Positions 28,118-40,200 of a stretch of DNA of 64,000 bases are shown piece after piece; position 1 is the first letter of the stretch, and every line of letters starts with the position of its first letter. Position numbers and translations under genes: made by a program. The stretch is from Anaspis maculata (lineage: Eukaryota; Arthropoda; Insecta; Coleoptera; Scraptiidae). The stretch covers positions 1 to 64,000 of the forward strand of contig OX421964.1 in assembly GCA_949128115.1 (NCBI GenBank). The letters are read 5' to 3'. A model generated the notes under the pieces. That model saw nothing but the letters and a program-made list of their open reading frames with translations, had not been told where the DNA came from and did no database searches.

Positions 28118-31100
28118 GTTGCGTTTGGAACAAGTAGCTGCCAACTCAAAAGTGGTGACCGATCGTTTTTAAAGTCACGTGGGTTGAAGTTTGAAGTCAC
28201 GTGGGATGGAGCTTGAAGTCAGGTGGGTTAAGACCTGAACTTTTTGGATAACAATTGTCTTTTTTTTTTTCGATATTTGTGTTCGTTTGACGGATGTTGC
28301 GTTTGGAACAAGTAGCTGCCAACTCAAAAAGTGGTGACCGATCGTTTTTAAAGTCACGTGGGTTGGAGTTTGAAGTAACGTGGGATGAAGCTCGAAGTCA
28401 CGTGGGTTAGGACCTGAACTTTTTGGATAACAATTGTGTCTTTTTTTTCGATATTTGTGTTCGTTTGACGGATGTTGCGTTAGGAGCAAGTAGCTGCCAA
28501 CTTCAAAAGTGGTGACGAATCGTTTCAAAAGTCACGTGGGATGAAGCCTGGAGGCACGTGGGTTGAAGCCTGAAGTCACGTGGGTTGGAGCCTGAAGTCA
28601 CGTGGAATAGGACCTGAAATGTTTGGATAACATTTGTGTCTTTTTTTTTATATTTGTGTTCGTTTGACGGATGTTGCGTTTGGAACAAGTGGCTGCTAAC
28701 TCAAAAAGTGGTGACCGATCGTTTTTAAAGTCACGTGGGTTGAAGTTTGAAGTCACGTGGGCTGGAGCCTGTAATCACGTGGGTTCAAACCTGAACTTTT
28801 TGGATAACTATTGTGTCTATTTTTTGATATTTTTGTTCGTTCGTCGGATGTTGCGTTTGAAACGAGTAGCTGCCAACTTAAAAAGTGGTGACCGATCGTT
28901 TTTGAAGTCACGTGGGTTGAAGTTTGAAGTCACGTGGGTTGGAGCCTGAAGTCACGTGGGTTAGGACCTGAAATTTTTGGATAACAATTGTGTCTTTTTT
29001 TTGATATTTGTGTTCGTTTGGCGGATGTTACGTTTGGAACAAGTAGCTGCCAACTGAAAAAGTGGTGACCGATCGTTTTAAAAGTCACGTGGGTTGATGT
29101 TTGAAGTCACGTGGGTTGGAGCCTGAAGTCACGTGGGTTCAAACTTGAACTTTTTGGATAATAACTGTGTCTTTTCTTTTGATATTTGTGTTAGTTAACG
29201 GATGTTGCGTTTGGAACAAGTAGCTGCAAACTCAAAGAGTGGTGACCGATCGTTTTTAAAGTCACGTAGGTTGAAGTTTGGAGTCACGTGGGATGGAGCT
29301 TGAAGTCAGGTGGGTTAAGACCTGAACTTTTTGGATAACAATTGTGTCTTTTTTTTTTGATATTTGTGTTCGTTCGTCAGATGTTGCGTTTGGAACAAGT
29401 AGCTGCCAACTCAAAAAGTGGTGACCGATCGTTTTTAAAGACACGTGGGTTGGAGTTTGAAGTCACTTGGGTTGGAGCTTAAAGTCACGTGGGTTAGGAC
29501 CTGAACTTTTTGGTTAACAATTGTGTCTATTTTTTGATATTTTTGTTCGTCGGATGTTGCGTTTGGAACGAGTAGCAGCCAACTTAAAAAGTGGTGACCG
29601 ATCGTTTTTGAAGTCACGTGGGATGAAATTTGAAGTCACGTGGGTTAAAGTTTGAAGTCACGTGGGTTGAAACCTGAACTTTTTGGATAACAATTGTCTT
29701 TTTTTTTTCGATATTTGTGTTCGTTTGACGGATGTTGCGTTTGGAACAAGTAGCTGCCAACTCAAAAAGTGGTGACCGATCGTTTTTAAAGTCACGTGGG
29801 TTGGAGCCTGGAGGCACGTGGGTTGAAGCCTGAAATCACGTGGGTTGGAGCCTGAAGTCACGTGGGTTCAAACCTGATTTTTTTGGATAACAATTGTGTC
29901 TATTTTTTGATATTTTTGTTCGTTCGTCGGATGTTGCCTTTGGAACAAGTAGCTGCCAACTCAAAAAGTGGTGACCGATCATTTTTAAAGTCACGTGGGT
30001 TGAAGTTTGAAGTCACGTGGGTTGGAGCCTGGAGTCACGTGGGTTCAAACCTGAACTTTTTGGATAACAATTGTGTCTATTTTTTGAAATTTTTGTTCGT
30101 TCGTCGGATGTTGCGTTTGGAACGAGTAACTGCCAACTCCAAAAGTGGTGACCGATCGTATTAAAAGTCACGTGGGTTGAAGTTTGAAGTCACGTGGGCT
30201 GGAGCCTAAAGTCACGTGGGTTAAAACCCTCACTTTTTGGATAACAATTGTGTCTTTATTCTTATATTTGTGTTCGTTCGTCAGATGTTGCGTTTGGAAC
30301 AAGTAGCTGCCAACTCAAGAAGTGGTGACCGATCGTATTCAAAGTCACGTGGGTTGGAGTATGAAGTAACGTGAGTTAGAGCCCGAAGTCACGTGGGTTA
30401 GGACCCAAACTTTTTTGATAACAATTGTGTCTTTCTTTTTGATATTTGTTTTCGTTTGACGGATGTTGCGTTTGGAACAAGTAGCTGCCAACTTCAAAAG
30501 TGGTGACGGATCGTTTTACAGGCACGTGGGTTGAAGCCTGGAGGCACGTGGGTTGAAGCCTGAAGTCACGTGGGTTAGGACCTAAATTTTTGGATAGCAA
30601 TTGTGTCTTTTTTTTCATATTTGTGTTCGTTTGACGGATGTTGCGTTTGGAACAAGTAGCTGCCAACTCAAAAAGTGGTGACCGATCGTTTTTAAAGTCA
30701 CGTGGGTTGGAGTTTGAAGTCACGTGGGTTGGAGCTTGAAGTCACGTGGGTTAAGACCTGAACTTTTTGGATAACAATTGTGTCTATTTTTTGATATTTT
30801 TGTTCGTTCGTCGGATGTTGCGTTTGGAACAAGTAGCTGCCAACTCAAAAAGTGGTGACCGATCATTTTTAAAGTCACGTGGGTTGAAGTTTGAAGTCAC
30901 GTGGGTTGGAGCCTGAAGTCACGTGGGTTCAAACCTGAACTTTTTGGATAACAATTGTGTCTATTTTTTGATATTTTTGTTCGTTCGTCGGATGTTGCGT
31001 TTGGAACGAGTAACTGCCAACTCCAAAAGTGGTGACCGATCGTATTAAAAGTCACGTGGATTGAAGTTTGGAGTCACGTGGGCTGGAGCCTGAAGTCACG

Positions 31101-31680
31101 TGGGTTAAAACCCTCACTTTTTGGATAACAATTGTGTCTTTTTTTTTATATTTGTGTTCGTTCGTCAGATGTTGCGTTTGGAACAAGTAGCTGCCAACTC
31201 AAGAAGTGGTGACCGATCGTATTCAAAGTCACGTGGGTTGGAGTATGAAGTAACGTGAGTTAGAGCCTGAAGTCACGTGGGTTAGGACCTGAACTTTTTG
31301 GATAACCATTGTGTCTATTCTTTGATATTTTTGTTCGTCCGTCGGATGTTGCGTTTGTAACGAGTAGCTGCCAACTCAAAAAGTGGTGACCGATCGTTTT
31401 TGAAGTCACGTGGGTTGGAGCCCGGAGTCACGTGGGTTAGGACCTGAACTTTTTGGATAACCATTGTGTCTATTCTTTGATATTTTTGTTCGTCCGTCGG
31501 ATGTTGCGTTTGGAACGAGTAGCTGCCAACTTAAAAAGTGGTAACCGATCGTTTTTAAAGTCACGTGGGTTGAAGTTTGAAGTCACGTGGGTTGGAGCCT
31601 GAAGTCACGTGGGTTGAAACCTGAACTTTTTGGATAACAATTGTCTTTTTTTTTTTCGATATTTGTGTTCGTTTGACGGA
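28118..31680 (+). repeat. Nested higher-order repeat beta, copy 1 (about 3.56 kb)
   Basis: Inside alpha copy 1, about 20 monomers recur at an offset of 3564-3565 bp (for example the variant landmark GCGTTAGGAGCAAG at 28477 and 32042). Boundaries are approximate. Confidence 0.8.
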
Positions 31681-34220
31681 TGTTGCGTTTGGAACAAGTA
31701 GCTGCCAACTCAAAAAGTGGTGACCGATCGTTTTTAAAGTCACGTGGGTTGAAGTTTGAAGTCACGTGGGATGGAGCTTGAAGTCAGGTGGGTTAAGACC
31801 TGAACTTTTTGGATAACAATTGTCTTTTTTTTTTCGATATTTGTGTTCGTTTGACGGATGTTGCGTTTGGAACAAGTAGCTGCCAACTCAAAAAGTGGTG
31901 ACCGATCGTTTTTAAAGTCACGTGGGTTGGAGTTTGAAGTAACGTGGGATGAAGCTCGAAGTCACGTGGGTTAGGACCTGAACTTTTTGGATAACAATTG
32001 TGTCTTTTTTTTCGATATTTGTGTTCGTTTGACGGATGTTGCGTTAGGAGCAAGTAGCTGCCAACTCCAAAAGTGGTGACGAATCGTTTCAAAAGTCACG
32101 TGGGATGAAGCCTGGAGGCACGTGGGTTGAAGCCTGAAGTCACGTGGGTTGGAGCCTGAAGTCACGTGGAATAGGACCTGAAATGTTTGGATAACATTTG
32201 TGTCTTTTTTTTTATATTTGTGTTCGTTTGACGGATGTTGCGTTTGGAACAAGTGGCTGCTAACTCAAAAAGTGGTGACCGATCGTCTTTAAAGTCACGT
32301 GGGTTGAAGTTTGAAGTCACGTGGGCTGGAGCCTGTAATCACGTGGGTTCAAACCTGAACTTTTTGGATAACTATTGTGTCTATTTTTTGATATTTTTGT
32401 TCGTTCGTCGGATGTTGCGTTTGAAACGAGTAGCTGTCAACTTAAAAAGTGATGACCGATCGTTTTTGAAGTCACGTGGGTTGAAGTTTGAAGTCACGTG
32501 GGTTGGAGCCTGAAGTCACGTGGGTTAGGACCTGAAATTTTTGGATAACAATTGTGTCTTTTTTTTGATATTTGTGTTCGTTTGGCGGATGTTACGTTTG
32601 GAACAAGTAGCTGCCAACTGAAAAAGTGGTGACCGATCGTTTCAAAAGTCACGTGGGTTGATGTTTGAAGTCACGTGGGTTGGAGCCTGAAGTCACGTGG
32701 GTTCAAACTTGAACTTTTTGGATAATAACTGTGTCTTTTCTTTTGATATTTGTGTTAGTTAACGGATGTTGCGTTTGGAACAAGTAGCTGCAAACTCAAA
32801 GAGTGGTGACCGATCGTTCTTAAAGTCACGTAGGTTGAAGTTTGAAGTCACGTGGTATGGAGCTTGAAGTCAGGTGGGTTAAGACCTGAACTTTTTGGAT
32901 AACAATTGTGTCTTTTTTTTTTGATATTTGTGTTCGTTCGTCAGATGTTGCGTTTGGAACAAGTAGCTGCCAACTCAAAAAGTGGTGACCGATCGTTTTT
33001 AAAGTCACGTGGGTTGGAGTTTGAAGTCACGTGGGTTGGAGCTTAAAGTCACGTGGGTTAGGACCTGAACTTTTTGGATAACAATTGTGTCTATTTTTGG
33101 ATATTTTTGTTCGTCGGATGTTGCGTTTGGAACGAGTAGCAGCCAACTTGAAAAGTGGTGACCGATCGTTTTTGAAGTCACGTGGGTTGAAATTTGAAGT
33201 CACGTGGGTTAAAGTTTGAAGTCACGTGGGTTGAAACCTGAACTTTTTGGATAACAATTGTCTTTTTTTTTTTCGATATTTGTGTTCGTTTGACGGATGT
33301 TGCGTTTGGAACAAGTAGCTGCCAACTCAAAAAGTGGTGACCGATCGTTTTTAAAGTCACGTGGGTTGGAGCCTGGAGGCACGTGGGTTGAAGCCTGAAG
33401 TCACGTGGGTTGGAGCCTGAAGTCACGTGGGTTCAAACCTGATTTTTTTGGATAACAATTGTGTCTATTTTTTGATATTTTTGTTCGTTCGTCGGATGTT
33501 GCGTTTGGAACAAGTAGCTGCCAACTCAAAAAGTGGTGACCGATCATTTTTAAAGTCACGTGGGTTGAAGTTTGAAGTCACGTGGGTTGGAGCCTGGAGT
33601 CACGTGGGTTCAAACCTGAACTTTTTGGATAACAATTGTGTCTATTTTTTGAAATTTTTGTTCGTTCGTCGGATGTTGCGTTTGGAACGAGTAACTGCCA
33701 ACTCCAAAAGTGGTGACCGATCGTATTAAAAGTCACGTGGGTTGAAGTTTGAAGTCACGTGGGCTGGAGCCTAAAGTCACGTGGGTTAAAACCCTCACTT
33801 TTTGGATAACAATTGTGTCTTTTTTTTTATATTTGTGTTCGTTCGTCAGATGTTGCGTTTGGAACAAGTAGCTGCCAACTCAAGAAGTGGTGACCGATCG
33901 TATTCAAAGTCACGTGGGTTGGAGTATGAAGTAACGTGAGTTAGAGCCCGAAGTCACGTGGGTTAGGACCCAAACTTTTTTGATAACAATTGTGTCTTTC
34001 TTTTTGATATTTGTTTTCGTTTGACGGATGTTGCGTTTGGAACAAGTAGCTGCCAACTTCAAAAGTGGTGACGGATCGTTTTACAGGCACGTGGGTTGAA
34101 GCCTGGAGGCACGTGGGTTGAAGCCTGAAGTCACGTGGGTTGGATCCTGAAGTCACGTGGGTTAGGACCTAAATTTTTGGATAGCAATTGTGTCTTTTCT
34201 TTCATATTTGTGTTCGTTTG
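31681..34220 (+). repeat. Nested higher-order repeat beta, copy 2 (partial)
   Basis: This is the second copy of beta, ending at the alpha boundary. It carries one extra 22-bp subrepeat at about 34138-34159 compared with beta copy 1, seen as GGTTGGATCCTGAAGTCACG. Confidence 0.78.
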
Positions 34221-37200
34221 ACGGATGTTGCGTTTGGAACAAGTAGCTGCCAACTCAAAAAGTGGTGACCGATCGTTTTTAAAGTCACGAGGGTTGGAGT
34301 TTGAAGTCACGTGGGTTGGAGCTTGAAGTCACGTGGGTTAAGACCCGATCTTTTTTGATAACAATTGTGTCTTTTTTTTTGATATTTGTGTTCGTTCGTC
34401 AGATGTTGCGTTTGGAACAAGTAGCTGCCAACTCAAAAAGTGGTGACCAATCGTTTTTGAAGTCACGTGGGTTGGAGTTTGAAGTCACGTGGGTTGGAGC
34501 TTGAAGTCACGTGGGTTAAGACCTGAACTTTTTGGATAACAATTGTGTCTATTTTTTGATATTTCTGTTCGTCGGATGTTGCGTTTGAAACGAGTAGCAG
34601 CCAACTTAAAAAGTGGTGACCGATCGTTTTTGAAGTCACGTGGGTTGAAATTTGAAGTCACGTGGGATGGAGCTCGAAGCCACGTGGGTTAGGACCTGAA
34701 CTTTTTGGATAACAATTTTGTCTTTTTTTTTCGATATTTGTGTTCGTTTGACGGCTGTTGCGTTTGGAACAAGTAGCTGCCAACTCCAAAAGTGGTGACG
34801 AATCGTTTCAAAAGTCACGTGGGTTGAAGCCTGGAGGCACGTGGGTTGAAGCCTGAAGTCACGTGGGTTGGAGCCTGAAGTCACGTGGGTTCAAACCTGA
34901 ACTTTTTAGATAACAATGGTGTCTATTTTTTGATATTTTTGTTCGTTCGTCGGATGTTGCGTTTGGAACGAGTAGCTGCCAACTCCAAAAGTGGTGACCG
35001 ATCGTTTTAAAAGTCACGTGGGTTGGAGTTTGTAGTCACGTGGGCTGGAGCCTGAAGTCACGTGTGTTAAAACCTTAACTTTTTGGATGACAATTGTGTC
35101 TTTTTTTTTATATTTGTGTTCGTTCGTCAGATGTTGCGTTTGGAACAAGTAGCTGCCAACTCAAAAAGTGGTGACCGATCGTTTTTGAAGTCACGTGGGT
35201 TGGAGTTTGAAGTCACGTGGGTTGGAGCCCGGAGTCACGTGGGTAAGGACCTGAACTTTTTGGATAACAATTGTGTCTATTTTTTGATATTTTTGTTCGT
35301 CCGTCGGATGTTGCGTTTGGAACGAGTAGCTGCCAACTTAAAAAGTGGTGACCGATCGTTTTTAAAGTCACGTGGGTTGAAGTTTGAAGTCACGTGGGTT
35401 GGAGCCTAAAGTCACGTGGGTTGAAACCTGAACTTCTTTGATAACAATTGTTTTTTTTTTGATATTTGTGTTCGTTTGACGGATGTTGCGTTTGGAACAA
35501 GTAGCTGCCAACTCAAAAAGTGGTGACCGATCGTTTTTGAAGTCACGTGGGTTGGAGTTTGAAGTCACGTGAGTTGGAGCTCGAAGTCACGTGGGTTAGG
35601 ACCTGAACTTTTTGGATAACAATTGTGTCTATTTTTTGATATTTTTGTTCGTCGGATGTTGCGTTTGGAACGAGTAGCAGCCAACTTAAAAAGTGGTGAC
35701 CGATCGTTTTTGAAGTCACGTGGGTTGAAATTTGAAGTCACGTGGGTTGGAGTTTGAAGTCACGTGGGTTGAAACCTGAACTTTTTGGATAACAATTGTC
35801 TTTTTTTTCTCGATATTTGTGTTCGTTTGACGGATGTTGCGTTTGGAACAAGTAGCTGCCAACTCAAAAAGTGGTGACCGATCGTTTTGAAAGTCACGTG
35901 GGTTGGAGTTTGAAGTCACGTGGGATGGAGCTCGAAGTCACGTGGAATAGGACCTGAAATTTTTGGATAACAATTGTGTCTTTTTTTTTTATATTTGTGT
36001 TCGTTTGACGGATGTTGCGTTTGGAACAAGTAGCTGCTAACTTGAAAAGTGGTGACCGATCGTTTTTAAAGTCACGTGGGTTGAAGTTTGGAGTCACGTG
36101 GGTTGGAGCCTGAAGTCACGTGGGTTCAAACCTTAACTTTTTGGATAACTATTGTGTCTATTTTTTGATATTTTTGTTCGTTCGTCGGATGTTGCGTTTG
36201 GAACGAGTAGCTGCCAACTTAAAGAGAGGTGACCGATCGTTTTTGAAGTCACGTCGGTTGAAGTTTGAAGTCACGTGGGTTGGAGCCTGAAGTCACGTGG
36301 GTTCAAACCTGAACTTTTTAGATAACAATTGTGTCTATTTTTTGATATTTTTGTTCGTTCGTCGGATGTTGCGTTTGGAACGAGTAGCTGCCAACTCCAA
36401 AAGTGGTGACCGATCGTTTTAAAAGTCACGTGAGTTGGAGTTTGTAGTCACGTGGGCTGGAGCCTGAAGTCACGTGTGTTAAAACCTTAACTTTTTGGAT
36501 AACAATTGTGTCTGTTTTTTTTATTTTTGTGTTCGTTCGTCAGATGTTGCGTTTGGAACAAGTAGCTGCCATATCAAAAAGTGGTGACCGATCGTTTTTG
36601 AAGTCACGTGGGTTGGAGTTTGAAGTCACGTGGGTTGTAGCCCGGAGTCACGTGGGTTAGGACCTTAACTTTTTGGATAACAATTGTGTCTATTTTTTGA
36701 TATTTTTGTTCGTCCGTCGGATGTTGCGTTTGGAACGAGTAGCTGCCAACTTAAAAAGTGGTGACCGATCGTTTTTAAAGTCACGTGGGTTGAAGTTTGA
36801 AGTCACGTGGGTTGGAGCCTGAAGTCACGTGGGTTGAAACCTGAACTTCTTGGATAACAATTGTTTTTTTTTTTCGATATTTGTGTTCGTTTGACGGATG
36901 TTGCGTTTGGAACAAGTAGCTGCCAACTCCAAAAGTGGTGACGGATCGTTTTAAAAAACACGTGGGTTGGAGCCTGGAGGCACGTGGGTTCAAACCTGAT
37001 TTTTTTTGGATAACAATTGTGTCTATTTTTTGATATTTTTGTTCGTTCGTCGGATGTTGCGTTTGGAACAAGTAGCTGCCAACTCAAAAGTGGTGACCGA
37101 TCGTTTTTAAAGTCACGTGGGTTGAAGTTTGAAGTCACGTGGGATGGAGCTTGAAGTCAGGTGGGTTAAGACCTGAACTTTTTGGATAACAATTGTCTTT

Positions 37201-40200
37201 TTTTTTTTCGATATTTGTGTTCGTTTGACGGATGTTGCGTTTGGAACAAGTAGCTGCCAACTCAAAAAGTGGTGACCGATCGTTTTTAAAGTCACGTGGG
37301 TTGGAGTTTGAAGTAACGTGGGATGAAGCTCGAAGTCACGTGGGTTAGGACCTGAACTTTTTGGATAACAATTGTGTCTTTTTTTTCGATATTTGTGTTC
37401 GTTTGACGGATGTTGCGTTAGGAGCAAGTAGCTGCCAACTTCAAAAGTGGTGACGAATCGTTTCAAAAGTCACGTGGGATGAAGCCTGGAGGCACGTGGG
37501 TTGAAGCCTGAAGTCACGTGGGTTGGAGCCTGAAGTCACGTGGAATAGGACCTGAAATGTTTGGATAACATTTGTGTCTTTTTTTTTATATTTGTGTTCG
37601 TTTGACGGATGTTGCGTTTGGAACAAGTGGCTGCTAACTCAAAAAGTGGTGACCGATCGTTTTTAAAGTCACGTGGGTTGAAGTTTGAAGTCACGTGGGC
37701 TGGAGCCTGTAATCACGTGGGTTCAAACCTGAACTTTTTGGATAACTATTGTGTCTATTTTTTGATATTTTTGTTCGTTCGTCGGATGTTGCGTTTGAAA
37801 CGAGTAGCTGCCAACTTAAAAAGTGGTGACCGATCGTTTTTGAAGTCACGTGGGTTGAAGTTTGAAGTCACGTGGGTTGGAGCCTGAAGTCACGTGGGTT
37901 AGGACCTGAAATTTTTGGATAACAATTGTGTCTTTTTTTTGATATTTGTGTTCGTTTGGCGGATGTTACGTTTGGAACAAGTAGCTGCCAACTGAAAAAG
38001 TGGTGACCGATCGTTTTAAAAGTCACGTGGGTTGATGTTTGAAGTCACGTGGGTTGGAGCCTGAAGTCACGTGGGTTCAAACTTGAACTTTTTGGATAAT
38101 AACTGTGTCTTTTCTTTTGATATTTGTGTTAGTTAACGGATGTTGCGTTTGGAACAAGTAGCTGCAAACTCAAAGAGTGGTGACCGATCGTTTTTAAAGT
38201 CACGTAGGTTGAAGTTTGGAGTCACGTGGGATGGAGCTTGAAGTCAGGTGGGTTAAGACCTGAACTTTTTGGATAACAATTGTGTCTTTTTTTTTTGATA
38301 TTTGTGTTCGTTCGTCAGATGTTGCGTTTGGAACAAGTAGCTGCCAACTCAAAAAGTGGTGACCGATCGTTTTTAAAGACACGTGGGTTGGAGTTTGAAG
38401 TCACTTGGGTTGGAGCTTAAAGTCACGTGGGTTAGGACCTGAACTTTTTGGATAACAATTGTGTCTATTTTTTGATATTTTTGTTCGTCGGATGTTGCGT
38501 TTGGAACGAGTAGCAGCCAACTTAAAAAGTGGTGACCGATCGTTTTTGAAGTCACGTGGGATGAAATTTGAAGTCACGTGGGTTAAAGTTTGAAGTCACG
38601 TGGGTTGAAACCTGAACTTTTTGGATAACATTTGTCTTTTTTTTTTCGATATTTGTGTTCGTTTGACGGATGTTGCGTTTGGAACAAGTAGCTGCCAACT
38701 CAAAAAGTGGTGACCGATCGTTTTTAAAGTCACGTGGGTTGGAGCCTGGAGGCACGTGGGTTGAAGCCTGAAATCACGTGGGTTGGAGCCTGAAGTCACG
38801 TGGGTTCAAACCTGATTTTTTTGGATAACAATTGTGTCTATTTTTTGATATTTTTGTTCGTTCGTCGGATGTTGCCTTTGGAACAAGTAGCTGCCAACTC
38901 AAAAAGTGGTGACCGATCATTTTTAAAGTCACGTGGGTTGAAGTTTGAAGTCACGTGGGTTGGAGCCTGGAGTCACGTGGGTTCAAACCTGAACTTTTTG
39001 GATAACAATTGTGTCTATTTTTTGAAATTTTTGTTCGTTCGTCGGATGTTGCGTTTGGAACGAGTAACTGCCAACTCCAAAAGTGGTGACCGATCGTATT
39101 AAAAGTCACGTGGGTTGAAGTTTGAAGTCACGTGGGCTGGAGCCTAAAGTCACGTGGGTTAAAACCCTCACTTTTTGGATAACAATTGTGTCTTTATTCT
39201 TATATTTGTGTTCGTTCGTCAGATGTTGCGTTTGGAACAAGTAGCTGCCAACTCAAGAAGTGGTGACCGATCGTATTCAAAGTCACGTGGGTTGGAGTAT
39301 GAAGTAACGTGAGTTAGAGCCCGAAGTCACGTGGGTTAGGACCCAAACTTTTTTGATAACAATTGTGTCTTTCTTTTTGATATTTGTTTTCGTTTGACGG
39401 ATGTTGCGTTTGGAACAAGTAGCTGCCAACTTCAAAAGTGGTGACGGATCGTTTTACAGGCACGTGGGTTGAAGCCTGGAGGCACGTGGGTTGAAGCCTG
39501 AAGTCACGTGGGTTAGGACCTAAATTTTTGGATAGCAATTGTGTCTTTTTTTTCATATTTGTGTTCGTTTGACGGATGTTGCGTTTGGAACAAGTAGCTG
39601 CCAACTCAAAAAGTGGTGACCGATCGTTTTTAAAGTCACGTGGGTTGAAGTTTAAAGTCACGTTGGTTGAAGCCTGAAGTCACGTGGGTCCAAAACTAAA
39701 CTTTTTGGACAATAATTGTGTCTTTTCTTCCGATTTTTGTGTTAGTTAACGGATGTTGCGTTTGGAACAAGTAGCTGCCAACTCAAAAAGTGGTGACCGA
39801 TCGTTTTTAAAGTCACGTGGGTTGGAGTTTGAAGTCACGTGGGTTGGAGCTTGAAGTCACGTGGGTTAAGACCTGAACTTTTTGGATAACAATTGTGTCT
39901 ATTTTTTGATATTTTTGTTCGTTCGTCGGATGTTGCGTTTGGAACAAGTAGCTGCCAACTCAAAAAGTGGTGACCGATCATTTTTAAAGTCACGTGGGTT
40001 GAAGTTTGAAGTCACGTGGGTTGGAGCCTGAAGTCACGTGGGTTCAAACCTGAACTTTTTGGATAACAATTGTGTCTATTTTTTGATATTTTTGTTCGTT
40101 CGTCGGATGTTGCGTTTGGAACGAGTAACTGCCAACTCCAAAAGTGGTGACCGATCGTATTAAAAGTCACGTGGATTGAAGTTTGGAGTCACGTGGGCTG

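Larger units (their letters stand above)
25282..34220 (+). repeat. Higher-order satellite repeat alpha, copy 1 (about 8.94 kb)
   Basis: This block of about 50 monomers is repeated immediately downstream at an offset of 8938-8939 bp. Distinctive variants (for example AAGACCCGATCTTTTTTG at 25402 and 34341, and the altered landmark GACGGCTGTTGCG at 25811 and 34750) occur in the same order in both copies. Point differences exist, such as TTGGTTAACAATT at 29511 against TTGGATAACAATT at 38450. Confidence 0.88.
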
